This document shows, piece by piece, positions 1 through 12,115 of a stretch of DNA of 64,000 nt. Each line of letters opens with the position of its first letter. Position 1 is the stretch's first letter. The stretch covers positions 1,426,001 to 1,490,000 of the forward strand of contig JANUWF010002207.1 in NCBI GenBank assembly GCA_026120185.1, written 5' to 3'. The notes beneath the pieces are model-generated. The model saw only the letters and a program-made list of their open reading frames with translations, was not told where the DNA came from and did not search any database. A program made the translations under genes and the position numbers. The stretch is from Voacanga thouarsii. Its lineage: Eukaryota > Streptophyta > Magnoliopsida > Gentianales > Apocynaceae.

Positions 1-3
1 CTT

Positions 4-405
4 TTAAGAAGTAAGGCACACTGATACATATTGAGCAATATCTTTCTTCATTCCAGGCCACTGAAACATTCTTTTTAGATCTTGGTATATCTTAACTTCT
101 CTAGGATAAATGGTATATCGACTCTTATGAGCTTCCCCTAAGATTTTCTTCTTTATTTCCTCAACATTGGGTATACACAACCTCCCACAAAAATATAATA
201 TTCCTTGGTCATCCACATGAAAGTCTTGACTTTCTCTTCTTATCTCTTTCTCCTTAAAATTTTTGAATTCTTGTTTGTTCAGTTGAGCATTCTTAATTTC
301 TTGCTTCAAATCAGGGATAACTGTTAAGTTTCTCAAACAAATCTTTTTTTTTCCCAGTTCAGCTTCTAAACATAGCACCTCCTGCATTGCTCGCACTTTT
401 TGCAC
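4..405 (-). pseudogene. pol: G1 integrase N-terminal zinc domain and RNase H/integrase linker (partial)
   Basis: The frame ends at the left window edge. The last ~50 residues match the H-H-C-C zinc domain of gypsy integrase: an EEAHKS-like histidine motif, then YQDLKR, W-GMKKD and YVSVCL. The second histidine position reads Tyr (TIYPRE where the G3 copy has IHLGE), so one zinc ligand appears lost. The preceding part is the charged tether between RNase H and integrase, closely resembling 44229-44471 in G3. Only the start of integrase is present; the catalytic core would lie left of base 1. Family assignment is firm; function is very unlikely. Confidence 0.8.
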
Positions 406-487
406 CTTTAATCAATCTAAATTCACTTTTTTACTTAATGCATCTATTACCACATTAGTCTTTCTAGGGTGATCATTAATTGGATAC

Positions 488-880
488 TTATACTCTTCCA
501 AAAATTCCATCCATCTCCTTTTGAGTGAATATGTGTTTTAAACTCTTGTAGTCTATGAACACTTCATGATTTGCTCCATACAAATAACACTTCCACTTCT
601 TTAAGGTAAAAATGATGGCTACCAACTTCAAATCATGCGTGGGGTAATTTAGTTCATGTGGCTTAAGTTTGTGTGAAGTATAAGCAATCATCTTCCTTTC
701 CTGCATCAATATTGCTCCTAATTCTTCTTTTGATGCATTTGTACATAGTGTATAAGTTTTTTCTTCCTCAAGCAAGCTCAATACAGGTGTTGTTACAAGT
801 CTCCTCTTTAGTTCATGAAAACTTTTATCACATTTATCAATCCATGAAAATGCCATATTTTTCTATAAAAGTCGGGTCAA
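488..880 (-). pseudogene. pol: G1 RNase H domain (decayed)
   Basis: This frame carries the gypsy RNase H signature: a TTPVLSL segment, [41 protein letters not shown] and [14 protein letters not shown]. Compared with the intact motifs in G3 ([10 protein letters not shown] and DLELAD), the first catalytic Asp has become Asn and the Glu has become Lys, both explained by G-to-A changes. The frame breaks after the FTQK motif. It lies between the tether/integrase piece on its left and the RT remnant on its right, in normal gypsy order. Confidence 0.85.
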
Positions 881-1595
881 TGGTGATGCTAGGGTTGAAA
901 ATCTCTTGAACCTCCTATAGTATCCAACTAACCTCAAGAAACTTTAGTTACTATATGCCCTAGAAATGCAACTGAGTCCCTCTAGAATTCACATTTACTA
1001 AACTTAGTATAAATGTGATTTTCTCTCAACTTTTCCAGCACCAACTTTAAATGCTCTACATGCTCTTCTGGACTCTTGGAATGTATCAAAATATATTTAA
1101 TAAAAATCATCCCGAATTTATCCAAATAAGGTTAGAAGACATGATACATCAGATCCATAAAAGTAGCCAGAGTGTTGGTTAATCAAAATGGCATAATTCA
1201 TAATGTCCATACCGTGTATTAAAAGCAATCTTTGGTATGTCATTTTTACGTATGTGCACTTGGTAATACCTTTGTCGCAAATCTAATTTTGAAAAGCAAC
1301 ATGATCATTGAAGTTGATCAAACAACTTATTTATGAGTGGAATAGGATAATTGTTCTTAATGGTTAACTTATTCAATCCCCGATAATCAATACACATTTG
1401 AAGGGTTCCATCATTCTTCTTAACAAATAACACTAGGGCTTCTCAATGTGAAGTACTAAGTCTAATATATCCTTGACCTAGCAGCTCCTCTGATATAGAG
1501 TTTTAGAAATAGGTTCAGCTCCAAGTATAGATCGATGGTAAACTCCACATCTCGAGAAAAGGGTAAAGTTGTCAATTCATTGGGAAGAATGTCCG
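881..1595 (-). pseudogene. pol: G1 reverse transcriptase remnant (many frameshifts)
   Basis: No long frame survives, but RT fragments can be read in changing frames on the minus strand: VGYYRRF and FSTLASPLTRLL near 880-940, and pieces corresponding to the [25 protein letters not shown] and APVLF regions of G3's RT further right. The block ends exactly at the target duplication of solo LTR A' at 1595 and resumes at 3638. Several indels and stops make this a clear pseudogene. I did not attempt a residue-by-residue alignment. Confidence 0.7.
1591..1595. repeat. target-site duplication of A' (GTCCG), left copy
   Basis: GTCCG directly precedes the solo LTR and is repeated exactly at 3638-3642. 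Confidence 0.9.
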
Positions 1596-3637
1596 TGAGG
1601 GAGACGTGAAACAGGGGAGCATGCACGGTTTAAAAAAACGGAGAGAAAAATAAACCGCAAGCCTTAGAGGCCATACGGAAGCGTGAAGATCATACCTTTG
1701 CGCTCCTTAACCCTTCTAGGTTGAGTAGGAGCAGATTGAACGACTGGAATCGCCTCACTTCGCCCACTTGAAGAAGCTTCCGGTTGAACACCCGCTAGCC
1801 TTCTGCTTCGCCTTGTTTGCATCAACGCCAACCTTTCCAGCTCTCGAAATATTCCTCTACCTAACCTCTAGTCTGTGAACACTATGGTGAAGAGGAACGG
1901 TCTCAATTCTCATTGGTTCACTTGCTATTGGTTAGCAAAGCTCCAAGGAGAAACCAGAGAAAGAGAGAGACGTTGAGAGAGAGAGACGTGAGAGCCAGAG
2001 TGAATGGCGTGAGTCTCAGTATGGCTAGGAAAAACTAGGGTTTTTCTTTTTTCCAGAGAGTTGTTTATTAGTTAGCCAAAATTAGGTATCTCATTATCTG
2101 ATAAACATATCCCCAGGATTTCATATTTCAAAACACCCAAATGTTATCCTGAGAATCAGTTTAGCCTAACCCTAAACCCCTCTTAACCGTATCTGGAAAA
2201 AACCCTAAGGTCCAAGCTATTTGGCCAAAATAATATTTATTATTTCTTTTGGACCCAAAAGGCCCAAAATAATAAACATTAATTATTTATTTCCTGAACT
2301 TATATAAATAACCCAATAAATAATTAATGAGCCCAAATGAACCATAATAATTAATCTTTAATTATTTATTTCTTGGGCCTATATAAATAACCCAATAAAT
2401 AACTAAACATTAATTATTTCCCCTAGTTTAAGCCCAGGTTAATTTCTTAATTATTCATACTGGACCTAGGCCCTGAATAATTAATTAACCAATTAAACTA
2501 GATAATTAAATTTCTCTCAACTCCTATTTCAATTTATTTATTTATTTTATTCCAATCCAATAATAAATTAAACTTCCTGAATAAAATAAAATAAAATAAA
2601 ATCCTCTTCAACTGAGACCAATTCCTCAACCCAAAATTAGTTAGGACTTACGGGCTATTCCGAGGACCAAAAAGACACATCGCCTTGGCTGCTAAAATGA
2701 CCAAAATACCCCTGCTATATAAATAACTGTATTTTGCATTTTAAATATTTCCTAATATCACCATAAGGAAATATTGACCCCAAGGACAATGCTGCATTAA
2801 CAAAGTCTCCGACCTACAGGTGAAATGACTAAAATACCCCTCTACACATCGCCGTACATTTAGAGAGGAAGAAGTGTACTAACACCCCTCTAAATGACAT
2901 CTACCATCCTTAGGTTTCTAGTCCAATGATCCACGACTTCCTAGATTGTTTCCGCTTTCCAAGAGAGCTACCCTAAAGTAAACATTCAAGTCATGTTTCC
3001 CAGGGCCCTGGACATTTTAGACCATTCGGACAACCACAAGGGGCGATATAGTGCAGAACTATCTTGTACAAGTCTGTCTTAACTAACTAGTTACATATAC
3101 CCAATACACAAGTATATTGGTTCTACTATAGAACCTCAACTATAGCATATCAAAGTATATGCTTCCAGCTTCGTCAGACCACCAACTCATACTCAAGTCG
3201 TAGAGTACTAGTCCACGCTGTAGCGATAGTAGTTTAGGTTTCTATCATATAGTACTTTTAGAAACCACTACTATAGGTCCTGTCCTACGTATTCGAAATA
3301 CGCTTATGTCATGAAGTGAGTGGACTACTCACTGGCTAAAGGTAAGCCATTCCCCATTTGGAATTCATAACATAATAACCTAAACATGATGAGGTTCCCA
3401 GTCTCATCAATAGGTTAAGAACAAATGTTTATGTGTTAAATAACCCGTGATCCATACCTTACTGTAAAAGACCACCATTCACATGGACCACTTATTTAAA
3501 CACAATGGGTCTGTTCCAAACGAAAATTGTGCACAAACAAATAGTAAATTCATAAATAATTTCTGAAAATAAATTCTTTTATTAAAATATTCGATTTTAC
3601 ATCAGAAACCTAGTCTAAGAGGGCATACAATCTAACA
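1596..3637 (-). repeat. A': solo LTR of the copia A family
   Basis: On the plus strand the repeat begins TGAGGGAGACG and ends ATACAATCTAACA; in the family's sense orientation it reads TGTTAGATTGTATGCC to CCCTCA. It is flanked by a perfect 5-bp target duplication, GTCCG at 1591-1595 and 3638-3642. It aligns end to end with the two 2044-bp LTRs of element A (5922-7965 and 13706-15749) with visible divergence. No internal domain is present, so it is a solo LTR, normally produced by recombination between the two LTRs of an insertion. It splits G1 between the protease tail and the RT. Confidence 0.95.
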
Positions 3638-4140
3638 GTCCGGGTATTCCTTCACCATATCAGTTTTCTCCATAGAACGTTGCTCTTTAGGCTTATTAAT
3701 CAAATAGGGTAAATATCCTTGACAACCTTTCTTCAGAAATTTACGGGTTTTAGTTCCAGATATCAAGTATTTCAGCTCTTGTGCCCGATTTTCTTTAAAC
3801 TCCAAAACATTTCTTCCAGGTCTAACAAATTGTACCACCTTATTACTACAATCAACTGTTACATGGTGTTTAGATAACCAATCCATACCCAAAATAAAGT
3901 CATTGTCCTCAAAAGACATAATGATCAAGTCTCCCGAAAATTTCTCCTTCCCTATTTTAATCGCACACTCAAGAACATACTTCCCAACTTCCATAGATTT
4001 TTCCAAAGGTGTGCTGACTAACAAAGTATAAGGCAATTCTAACCTATTTCACCCTATATGGCATGCAAAAACTTCATTTATGTAGGAATGAGTGGAGCTA
4101 GGATCAATTAATACATTAACTCTATAGTCTTGAATAGTGA
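3638..4140 (-). pseudogene. pol: G1 aspartic protease and N-terminal RT linker
   Basis: The minus-strand frame contains the retropepsin motif LIDPSSTHSY (the usual gypsy motif is LIDPGSTHS, so the Gly after DP is Ser, a G-to-A change), then ELPYTLLVSTPL, GDLIIM, the second protease motif FILGMDWLSKH, and VDCSNKVVQF. It ends in VKEYPD, the conserved start of gypsy RT, exactly where solo LTR A' interrupts it. An in-frame TGA lies at 4049-4051, between the active-site motif and LELPYT. The enzyme would have processed the Gag-Pol polyprotein in the retrotransposon particle. Confidence 0.85.
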
Positions 4141-5265
4141 GTGTACCTTCAATGATAGTAGGATTTGTTTCTCACTCATTTCTGTCCATCGCAAACATCT
4201 TAGCATTTACTTGTGGCTTAGGGCAGTTAACTTGATTCAAAGACAGATTGGGTTTTTCTTGAGCAATCTGTCACAGCTTCAGGTATGTGTCTCTGAAATG
4301 AGTTGGATCTCTATAGTTGTAACACATTTATTGATTCTTCTTATGCCAGCAATCACTTTTCTTATGTCCCTTCTTGCTAAAAAAATGACAACTTGTCTCC
4401 CTTCAATTATTCCCGACCGGGGCTGTTCGAGCTTATTTTCCTTTATTATTCTATAGTTACCTCAATGGCCTTTTGGCAGGAAATTTCTTGATAGGTGATA
4501 CCACTTTACTCTTATACTCATTCTCCGTCCTAGTAGCAGCATCGACAACAGTGGAATATATCATAGATGGAAAGAGTTCCAATGCTTATCTCAATTCTAG
4601 TCTTAATCCTTTTATGAACTGATGAGCATAATTCTTCTCGGTGTTAATAAGATGACGAAAATATTTAGACAACTTAGGAAATTGTGCCGCATATTATGCC
4701 ACTATCATGTTTCCCTATTTTAAAGTTTGAAATTCATCTTCCTGCTTCTCAACTATCCATTGTGGTATATACTCTGCTCAGAATACCCACACAAAAGTAT
4801 TCTAGCTCCACTTCTCTCCATCTTGCTCCTATACTTCCTAGACCTTTGTCCACCAAATATCAGACAAATAGCTACAAATTTTACCATCCTTTCTTCTGAA
4901 TATTTTAGAGTTTGAAAGATGTTCTTAATGCTTGCAAGCCATATTTCGGTTTTTTGGTCTCGTTCAGCCTCTCCTAAGAAAATATGAGGCTAAAACTTTA
5001 AAAATTTCTCTAATGCGTCATCATCGCCCTTCTGATAATTTTTTTCCATTAAATTCCGTAGTATCTCTGTTATTTTCACAAAAGTTTGGGCAATAATAAC
5101 TTCTTCAGCTCCCTTAACCTTAGCTGCTTGGGGAGGCTTTGTTATCGAATTAGCTCTTCGAACTGGCTAATTTATTGTCGAGGCTCCTCCGTTATTGCGG
5201 ACTGTGGCAAGAGTTTTCGGAGGTATCTTAATACCACCGATATAACAATTTAAACTTCCATAAGG
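4141..5265 (-). pseudogene. gag: G1 gag (capsid and zinc knuckle), degraded
   Basis: Fragments in shifting minus-strand frames match the retrotransposon gag (capsid) region: FLGEAERDQK near 4960-5000, KNIFQTLKYSEERMVKFVA just left of it, and weaker traces to about 4500. A knuckle of form C-Y-N-Y-x4-H-x4-Y near 4290-4330 has two expected cysteines replaced by tyrosine; a second, partly preserved knuckle precedes it. The same order is readable in G3 at 46300-47120, which is the basis for the assignment. Many stops and indels rule out expression. Confidence 0.7.
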
Positions 5266-5640
5266 CTAAAATGTTCATAAGTATGCGTACTATGTTCATA
5301 TGATATAACAAAATAAACATAGATGCAAATAGGCATCAATAAACATCAATGATGCAGACTGATACCATAAATATAAAAAATTTAAAATAGTTGCAAATAA
5401 GCACACATTCTAATTAGGAATAAATACAAAAATGCAAACATCTCCAAATTACTCAAATATCACGATCGACCTTATCTGCTCTTTTGCTATTAAGAATCAA
5501 GTCTTTATCTAATACTTAGCTGAATCATCCTTTGATTTCTAATGATTGATCTTATCCAAATCTGATAGTTTCGAATTATATAACCTAACTGGCTATTAGG
5601 CCTTATCTAACCCAATAGGTTGAAAGGAATGATTAAACCT
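5266..5640 (-). other. G1 5' leader (no gene seen)
   Basis: AT-rich sequence between the start of the gag remnant and the PBS. I see no open frame or repeat of note; it fits an untranslated leader. Confidence 0.55.
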
Positions 5641-5653
5641 AAGCTCTGATACT
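5641..5653 (-). other. G1 primer-binding site (tRNA-iMet type)
   Basis: The minus strand reads AGTATCAGAGCTT immediately inside the 5' LTR terminus at 5657. It matches the plant initiator-Met primer complement TGGTATCAGAGC apart from the first bases. Location and sequence together fix the orientation of G1. Confidence 0.85.
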
Positions 5654-5656
5654 ATT

Positions 5657-5921
5657 TGTAACACCCCACAACCACGGGACCTGAATGGTTGTGGATATCG
5701 CCTGTCTAAATGACAAGGGGTCTTTATAATGATAGAAATACATGAATAAATAAATAAATTCAGAGACTTAAATAACTCCAAAAGAAATTCGATTATAAAC
5801 TTAGGACATATATATTTACTGTCTCTAGTACAAAGTTTCCTGGATATAAGCTTGAATGTCAATACAACAGAGCTCAAAATATATAGATAATCCTTTGCAG
5901 GTTATGATTCTACACAAATCC
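5657..5921 (-). repeat. G1 5' LTR, inner part (U5 end)
   Basis: The plus strand starts TGTAACACCCC, the terminus shared with the solo LTR at 26908. It includes the block GATATCGCC...GACAAGGGGTCTTTA that is conserved at the same end of the LTRs of G3, G5 and G6. It is cut at 5921 by element A and resumes at 15755. Joined, the LTR is about 3.39 kb. Confidence 0.85.
5917..5921. repeat. target-site duplication of A (AATCC), left copy
   Basis: AATCC precedes the left LTR; the identical copy follows the right LTR at 15750-15754. Confidence 0.92.
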
Positions 5922-7965
5922 TGAGGGACGGGAAAACAGAGGAAAGCATGCTTGAACAGAAAAAAAACAGAGAGAAAAAAACGCAAGCCTTAGAGGCCAC
6001 ACGGAAGCATGAAGATCATACCTTTGCGCTCCTTAAGCCTACTAGGTTGAGTAGGAGTGGATTGAACGACAGGAACCGCTTCGCTTTGCCTACTTGAAGA
6101 AGCTTCCGGTTGAAAACCCGCAAACCTCCTACTTCGCATGGTTTGCATGAACGCCAAGCCTTTCAGCTCTCGGAATATACCACAGCCCAACCTCTAGTCG
6201 GTGAACACAACGGTGAAGAGGAACGGTCTCGAATCTCCTTGGTTCTTTTGCTATTGATTAGCAAAGTAACAAGAAGAACAACAGAGGAGAGGAGACGTCT
6301 GAGAGAGAGAGCTACGTGAGTTTTAGAGAGAGGCGTGAGTTTCACTTAGGCTAGGGAGATTAGAGTTTTTTCCTTTTTCCAGAGACTTGTTTTATTAATC
6401 AGCCAAAATTAGGTCTCTCAATATCTGATAAACATATCATCGGGATATCATATTTTAAAACACCCGGATGTTATCTTGAGAATCAGTTTAGTTTAACCCT
6501 AAACTCTTCTTAACCGTATCTGGAAAAAAACCCTAAGGTCCAAGCTATTGGGCTGGAAAAATATTTATTATTTCTCTTAGACCCAAAAAGGCCCAAAATA
6601 ATAAACATTAATTATTTATTTTCTGAACTTATATAAATAACCCAATAAATAATTAATGAGCCCAAATGAACCAAAATAATTAATCTTTAATTATTTATTT
6701 CTTGGGCCTATATAAATAACCCAATAAATAATTAAACATTAATTATTTCCCCTAATTTAAGCCCAGGTTAATTTTCTAATTATTCATACTGGACCTAGGC
6801 CCTGAATAATTTATTAACCAATTAAACTAGATAATTAATTTCTCTCAACTCCTATTTTATTTTATTTATTTATTTTATTCCAGTCTAATCATAAATTAGA
6901 CATCCTGAATAAAATCAAATAAAATAAAATCCTCTTGAACTGAGACCAATTCCTCAACCCAAAATTAGTTAGGACTTACGGGCTATTCCGAGGACCAAAA
7001 AGACACATCGCCTTGGTTGCTAAAATGACCAAAATACCTCTGTTATATAAATAGCTATATTTTGCATTTTAAATATTTTCTAATATCACCATAAGGAAAT
7101 ATTGACCCCAAGGACAATGCTGCATTAGCAAAGTCTCCGACCTACATGTGAAATGACTAAAATACCCCTCTACACATCGTCGTACATTTAGAGAGGAAGA
7201 AGTGTACTAACACCCCTCTAAATGACATCTACCATCCTTAGGTTTCTAGTCCAATGATCCATGACTTCCTAGATTGTTTCCGCTTTCCAAGGGAGCTAAC
7301 CTAAAGCAAACATTCAAGTCATGTTTCCCAGGGCCCTGGACATTTTAGACCATTCGGACAACCACAAGGGGTGATATAGTGCAGAACTATCTTGTACAAG
7401 TCTGTCTTAACTAACTAGTTACATATACCCAATACACAAGTATATTGGTTCTACTATAGAACCGCAACTATAGCATATCAAAGTATATGCTTCCAGCTTC
7501 GTCAGACCACCAACTTATGCTCAAGTCGTAGAGTACTAGTCCACACTGTAGCGATAGTAGTCTAGGTTTCTATCATATAGTATTTTTAGAAACCACTACT
7601 ACAGGTCCTGTCCTACGTATTCGAAATACGCTTATATCATGAAGTGAGTGGACTACTCACTGGCTAAAGGTAAGCCATTCCCCATTTAGAATTTATAACA
7701 TAATAACCTAAACATGATGAGATTCCCAGTCTCAGCAATAGGTTAAGAACAAATGTTTATGTGTTAAATAACCCATGATCCATACCTTACTGTAAAAGAC
7801 CACCATTCACATGGACCACTTATTTAAACACAATGGGTTTGTTCCAAACGAAAATTGTGCACAAACAAAAAGTAAATTCACAAACAATTTCTGAAAATAA
7901 ATTCTTTTATTAAAATATTCAATTTTACATCCGAAACCTAGTCTAAGAGGGCATACAATCCAACA
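5922..7965 (-). repeat. A 3' LTR (2044 bp)
   Basis: Starts TGAGGGACGGG and ends CATACAATCCAACA on the plus strand. It matches 13706-15749 in length and nearly in sequence. It contains AT-rich stretches with repeated TATATAAATAACCCAATAA-type blocks at about 6625-6730. It holds no gene; small open frames here are chance. Confidence 0.95.
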
Positions 7966-7977
7966 ATCTCCCACTTT
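7966..7977 (-). other. A polypurine tract
   Basis: The sense strand reads AAAGTGGGAGAT directly before the LTR start TGTTGG, the typical plus-strand primer of copia elements. Confidence 0.9.
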
Positions 7978-7987
7978 CACTCTAAGA

Positions 7988-10900
7988 CTAGGTAAGTCCA
8001 TAGGTGCCCACCCCTATGGCGTCTAAGTGTCTCTTGAAGACTCTCTTAGCTAAAGGCTTGGTGAATGGATCTGCTAGAGCGTTTTCTGAGGCAATATGTT
8101 GCACCATGACTTCCCGTCTCTGGATGAAATCCCGGATCAGGTGGTACTTCCTCTCGATGTGTTTCCCTTGCTTGTGGTTCCTAGGCTCCTTAGATTGTGA
8201 TACTGCTCCAGTGTTATCGCAATACATCACAATCAACCTGTCCATATGTGGTACGACTCGAAGTTCTGAAAGGAACTTCCGAAGCCAAACTGCTTCCTTG
8301 GACGCCTCTGAAGCTGCCACATACTCAGCTTCCATGGTTGAGTCAGCAATACAAGACTACTTAATACTCCTCCATGAAATTGCTCCTCCAGATAAGGTGA
8401 AGACATATCCACTAGTGGATTTTCTCTCATCCTTATTCTCCTGGAAGTCTGAGTCTGTGTATCCTGTAGGAATCAAATCATTAGCCCTGTAAACCAGCAT
8501 ATAATCTCTCGTTTCCTTGAGGTACTTGAGAATATGTTTTACAGCTTGCCAATGAACCTCCCCTGGGTTTGACTGATATCTGCTAACTAAGCCCACGGTA
8601 AATCAGATATCTAGCCTAGTATACAGCATGTCGTATATGAGACTTCCTATAGCCGAAGTGTAGGGAATTCTACTTATTCTGTCCTTTTCTTTTTGAGACT
8701 TAGGACAGTCCTTCGAAGAAAATGACAACCCATGTCTGCAAGGGATTAGAGCTCCCTTGCATAAGTCTATGCTGTACTTGGCCAGCATTTTGTCAATGTA
8801 TGTTGCTTAGGATAATCCTAACATTCTCTGCTTCCTATTTCTAAGAAGCCTAATCCCGAGAATGTAGCTGGCTTCTCCCAAGTCCGTCATACTGAATTGA
8901 CTAGACAGCCAAACCTTTGTAGATGACAATGTCCCTACATCATTTCCAATAAGTAGAATGTCATCCACATACAGGACAAGAAAAACCACATTAATGCCTT
9001 CATGTTTCCTGTACACGCATGGTTCATATTCGTTTTGAATAAAACCATAAGACTTTATCGTCTCATCAAAACGAATGTTCCATGCTCTCGATGCCTGCTT
9101 AAGTCCATAAATGGACTTCTTAAGCTTGCAAACCATATGTTTTTGGCCTTCAGCAATGAAGCCTTCTGGTTGGGACATATAGATGTCTTCGCTAAGATGG
9201 ACATTTAAGAATGCCGTCTTGACATCCATTTGCCATATCTCGTAGTCATAGTGACATGCGATGGCAAGGAGGATGCAGATGGATTTAAGCATGGCTATCG
9301 GGGAAAAGGTTTCCTCATAGTCGATACCTTCTTTCTGAGTATACCCTTTCGCCACAAGCCTAGCTTTGAAGGTTTTCACCTTTCCATCCGCTCCCCTCTT
9401 TCTCTTGTACACCCACTTGCACCCAATGGATTTTATCCCTTTAGGTGAATCTACAAGATCCCAAACCTGATTGAGGTACATAGACTCAATCTCGGCTTTC
9501 ATTGCTTCATGCCAAAGATTTGCATCGGCATCAGCAATAGCCTCCTCGTATCTAGTAGGGTCTTGTTCCTGATGGTCAGAGACTAGCTTAAAGGCTTTTC
9601 CAGTCCATCTATCCGGAACCCTAGACACTCTCCAACTACGACGAGGCTCCACTTGCACAGGCTCTTGAGGCAGTACCTCTTCTTGTTCCACAATCGGGTC
9701 AGAAGAAGTTGATTCCATAGATAACTTCTTCTCAAGTTCCAACCTCGTAGAATCTTTAGTGGAAGTACTTTGATTATCTTCCAACTATCTAGCATTGGTA
9801 TTGACTAGCACCTTCTGCTCCTTAGGATGATAAAAGTAACCTTCTTTTGTCCCTTTTGGATACCCAACAAAATAGTATAATTCTGATCTTGGTTTCAACT
9901 TGTCTCTCTTGACTAGTACATAAGTTGGACAATCCTAAATCCTGAGATGATTCAGACTTGGCTTACGCCCAGTCCACATCTCATAGGGAGTTCTAGGTAT
10001 TGACTTAGATGGCACCAAGTTCAGAATATATGCCGCTGTCTCCAGGGCATATCCCCAAAAGGACACTGGAAGAGTAGCATGAGACATCATACTTCGGACC
10101 ATTTCCATCAATGTCCTGTTCCTTCTCTCAGCTACTCCGTTCTGCTGGGGTGTTCCTGGCGCAGAGAGTTGGGATACTATCCCATGATGTACCATGTAGT
10201 CCTTGAATTCACCTAGGAGGTACTCTCCACCACGATCCGATCGTAAGGTTTTGATTAATTTACCTGTCCGAAGCTCGACTTCAGCCTTAAACTCCTTGAA
10301 CTTGTCAAAAGAGTCAGACTTGCGTCTCATCAGGTAAATATAACCAAACCTCGTATAATCATCCGTGAAAGTGATGAAGTACTCAAAACCTCCTCTAGCT
10401 GGTGTAGACAACGGACCACCCACATCAGTGTGAACAAGACTCAACACCTCCTTGGCTCTATCCGCCTTTGGTGTAAATGACCTTTTGGCCATCTTTCCCA
10501 TCAGGCAGGATTCACACTGAGGCCAACTTTCCAATCTCAATGAGCCCAAAGACCCATCATGGATTAACCTCTGAATCCTGGTTGAGTTAATATGACCCAA
10601 CCTTAGATGCCAAAGGTATGAATCATTGATATTGGTATTTCTCTTCTTAGTTAAAGGTTCAGACTGAGCGTTATTTGATTGGTTGTTAATAGGGTTTAAA
10701 AAGAACAGATTTCCATATATGTGCCAAGTACATAAAATTTCTCTATCTCTACTGATAGAAATACCAGAATGGAAAGATACAGAATATCCTTGATTAATAA
10801 GTTTTGCAACTAAAATTAAATTATAACGAAAACCAGGTACATATAAAATATCTTTTAAAACCACTATCTTATTACAATAAAAAATAAGATCCAACTCTCC

Positions 10901-11044
10901 CACTGCAAGGGCCCAGTCTTGTGCTCCATTACCTACTCGAAGCTCATGTTCTCTCTTCTTGAGTCTTCTTATCTTTCTAAACCCCTGCAAGGAGTTACAG
11001 ATATGATCAGTAGCTCCTGAATCAACAATCCAAGTGGAAGTTGA
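7988..11044 (-). pseudogene. pol: A pol: protease, integrase, RT and RNase H in one frame with premature stops
   Basis: About 1020 codons stay in one reading frame, in phase with gag upstream. Domains in order: protease with WIVDSGATDHIC (active DSG intact); the GAG-pre-integrase zinc region (LWHLRLGHIN, CESCLMGK); the integrase core with HTDVGGP, LRSDRGGEY and PGTPQQNGVAERRNRT (Asp, Asp, Glu kept); RT with MDVKTAFLN and LYVDDILLIG; RNase H with TDSDF, MEAEYVAASEA, YCDNTGA and ADPFTK. Stops interrupt it at 9935-9937 (where the family has Trp), 9785-9787, 8807-8809 and 8357-8359 (Gln codons lost) and 8603-8605. A further TGA at 11045-11047 separates it from gag. No frameshift was seen. Catalytic motifs are otherwise well kept, so the copy died recently by point mutation. 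Confidence 0.93.
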
Positions 11045-11880
11045 TCATACCATTGATATGGACTCTAGATAGAAAACATTACCTGTGGGGTTTTTCTTGG
11101 TTTGAAGATCTGGACACTCCTTTTTCCAGTGTCCCTTCTTCCTACATTTGAAGCACTTGCCCTTTAGTTTGTCCTTGGGCTGGGTCTTGGGCTGGGCTGC
11201 TGCATTCCCCTTTTTCCCCTTGAACTTTCTGGGTTTAGGCCCAGTTCTTGAGGAAGAAGTCTTAGCAATCATGGCTTTTGACTGCGGCTTCATGACCTTC
11301 TCTGCCATCTGGAGCTTCTTCATCAATTCAGTCAAACTCATGTTCAGTTTAATGTTATAGTTCAACTTGAACTGAGTGAAGGAGCCCGATAGAGATTCGA
11401 GAACCATGTCCACTTGGCTCTCGGGGTCAATGACAGCCCCTAAGATTTCCATCTCTTCGAAAGTAGCAATCATCTTGAGCATATGCTCTCGGACTGATGC
11501 TCCCTCAGCCATCTTAGTGTTTACAATAGTTTGAAAAGCCTCATGCCTTGCGGGCCGGCTCTTATCCGCGAACATAGTAGCCAATGATTGACTGATGTCA
11601 TATGCAGAAGCCATGTGCTAGTGTTTTGACTAGAGCACATTAGACATGGAGGCTAACATATATGTGCCATTTCGTCAGCCTTTTTCCATGCCTTCTCAAC
11701 CTCTCGCTTTTCGGTGGTGGAACCTTCCCCGATAACAGGGCAGGTCTCGTAAAGGACATACTTATACTCTTCGGCTGTGAGTATTATGTCCAGGTTCCTT
11801 TTCCAGTCCACATAGTTTGGACCTATTAACTTATTCTCCCTGAGAATAACGGCCAATGGACTAAAAGAACCTCCCACCAT
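11045..11880 (-). pseudogene. gag: A gag with CCHC zinc knuckle, broken near residue 75
   Basis: The start at 11880 begins MVGGSFSPLAVILRENKL, followed by GPNYVDWKRNLDIIL, a conserved N-terminus also found in B (24582) and C (48432). An indel near 11655 and two TAG codons (both at Gln positions judged from B and C) break the frame. It reopens by 11614 and runs 189 codons through LATMFADKSRP, the capsid domain, a lysine-rich stretch and the zinc knuckle CFKCRKKGHWKKEC (CX2CX4HX4C, all four ligands intact). The reopened part is in the same frame as pol. Gag would form the particle and bind element RNA; this copy cannot make full-length protein. Confidence 0.9.
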
Positions 11881-12057
11881 TTCTAAAAATCGAAAAATAA
11901 AAGAAAGAATTTAGTTTGTGAAAACAAAATAAAATTTGTGCACTAAAAATAATTTGGCTCTTAGGAAAACTGACATAGCTTCTTGGGAAGATTAACAGTT
12001 TCCTAAGCTAAGTGTATTAACCACCACAAATTAATTTCCTTTCTAGGTAATGATCTA

Positions 12058-12091
12058 GAGGATAACTCCATCGTGGGATGGCCGTTTCCTC
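12058..12091 (-). promoter_or_regulatory. A leader hairpin 2 (conserved in B)
   Basis: The sense strand has outer arms GAGGA/TCCTC and an inner perfect stem CCATC/GATGG closed by the loop CCAC. The corresponding position in B (24308-24333) pairs with different bases. The role is unknown; RNA packaging or translation control are possibilities only. Confidence 0.5.
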
Positions 12092-12115
12092 TCATTTCCT
12101 ATGGACATACCTCGC

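Noticed and set aside
8004..8492. 162-codon plus-strand open frame
   Set aside because: Antisense shadow of the A RNase H region.
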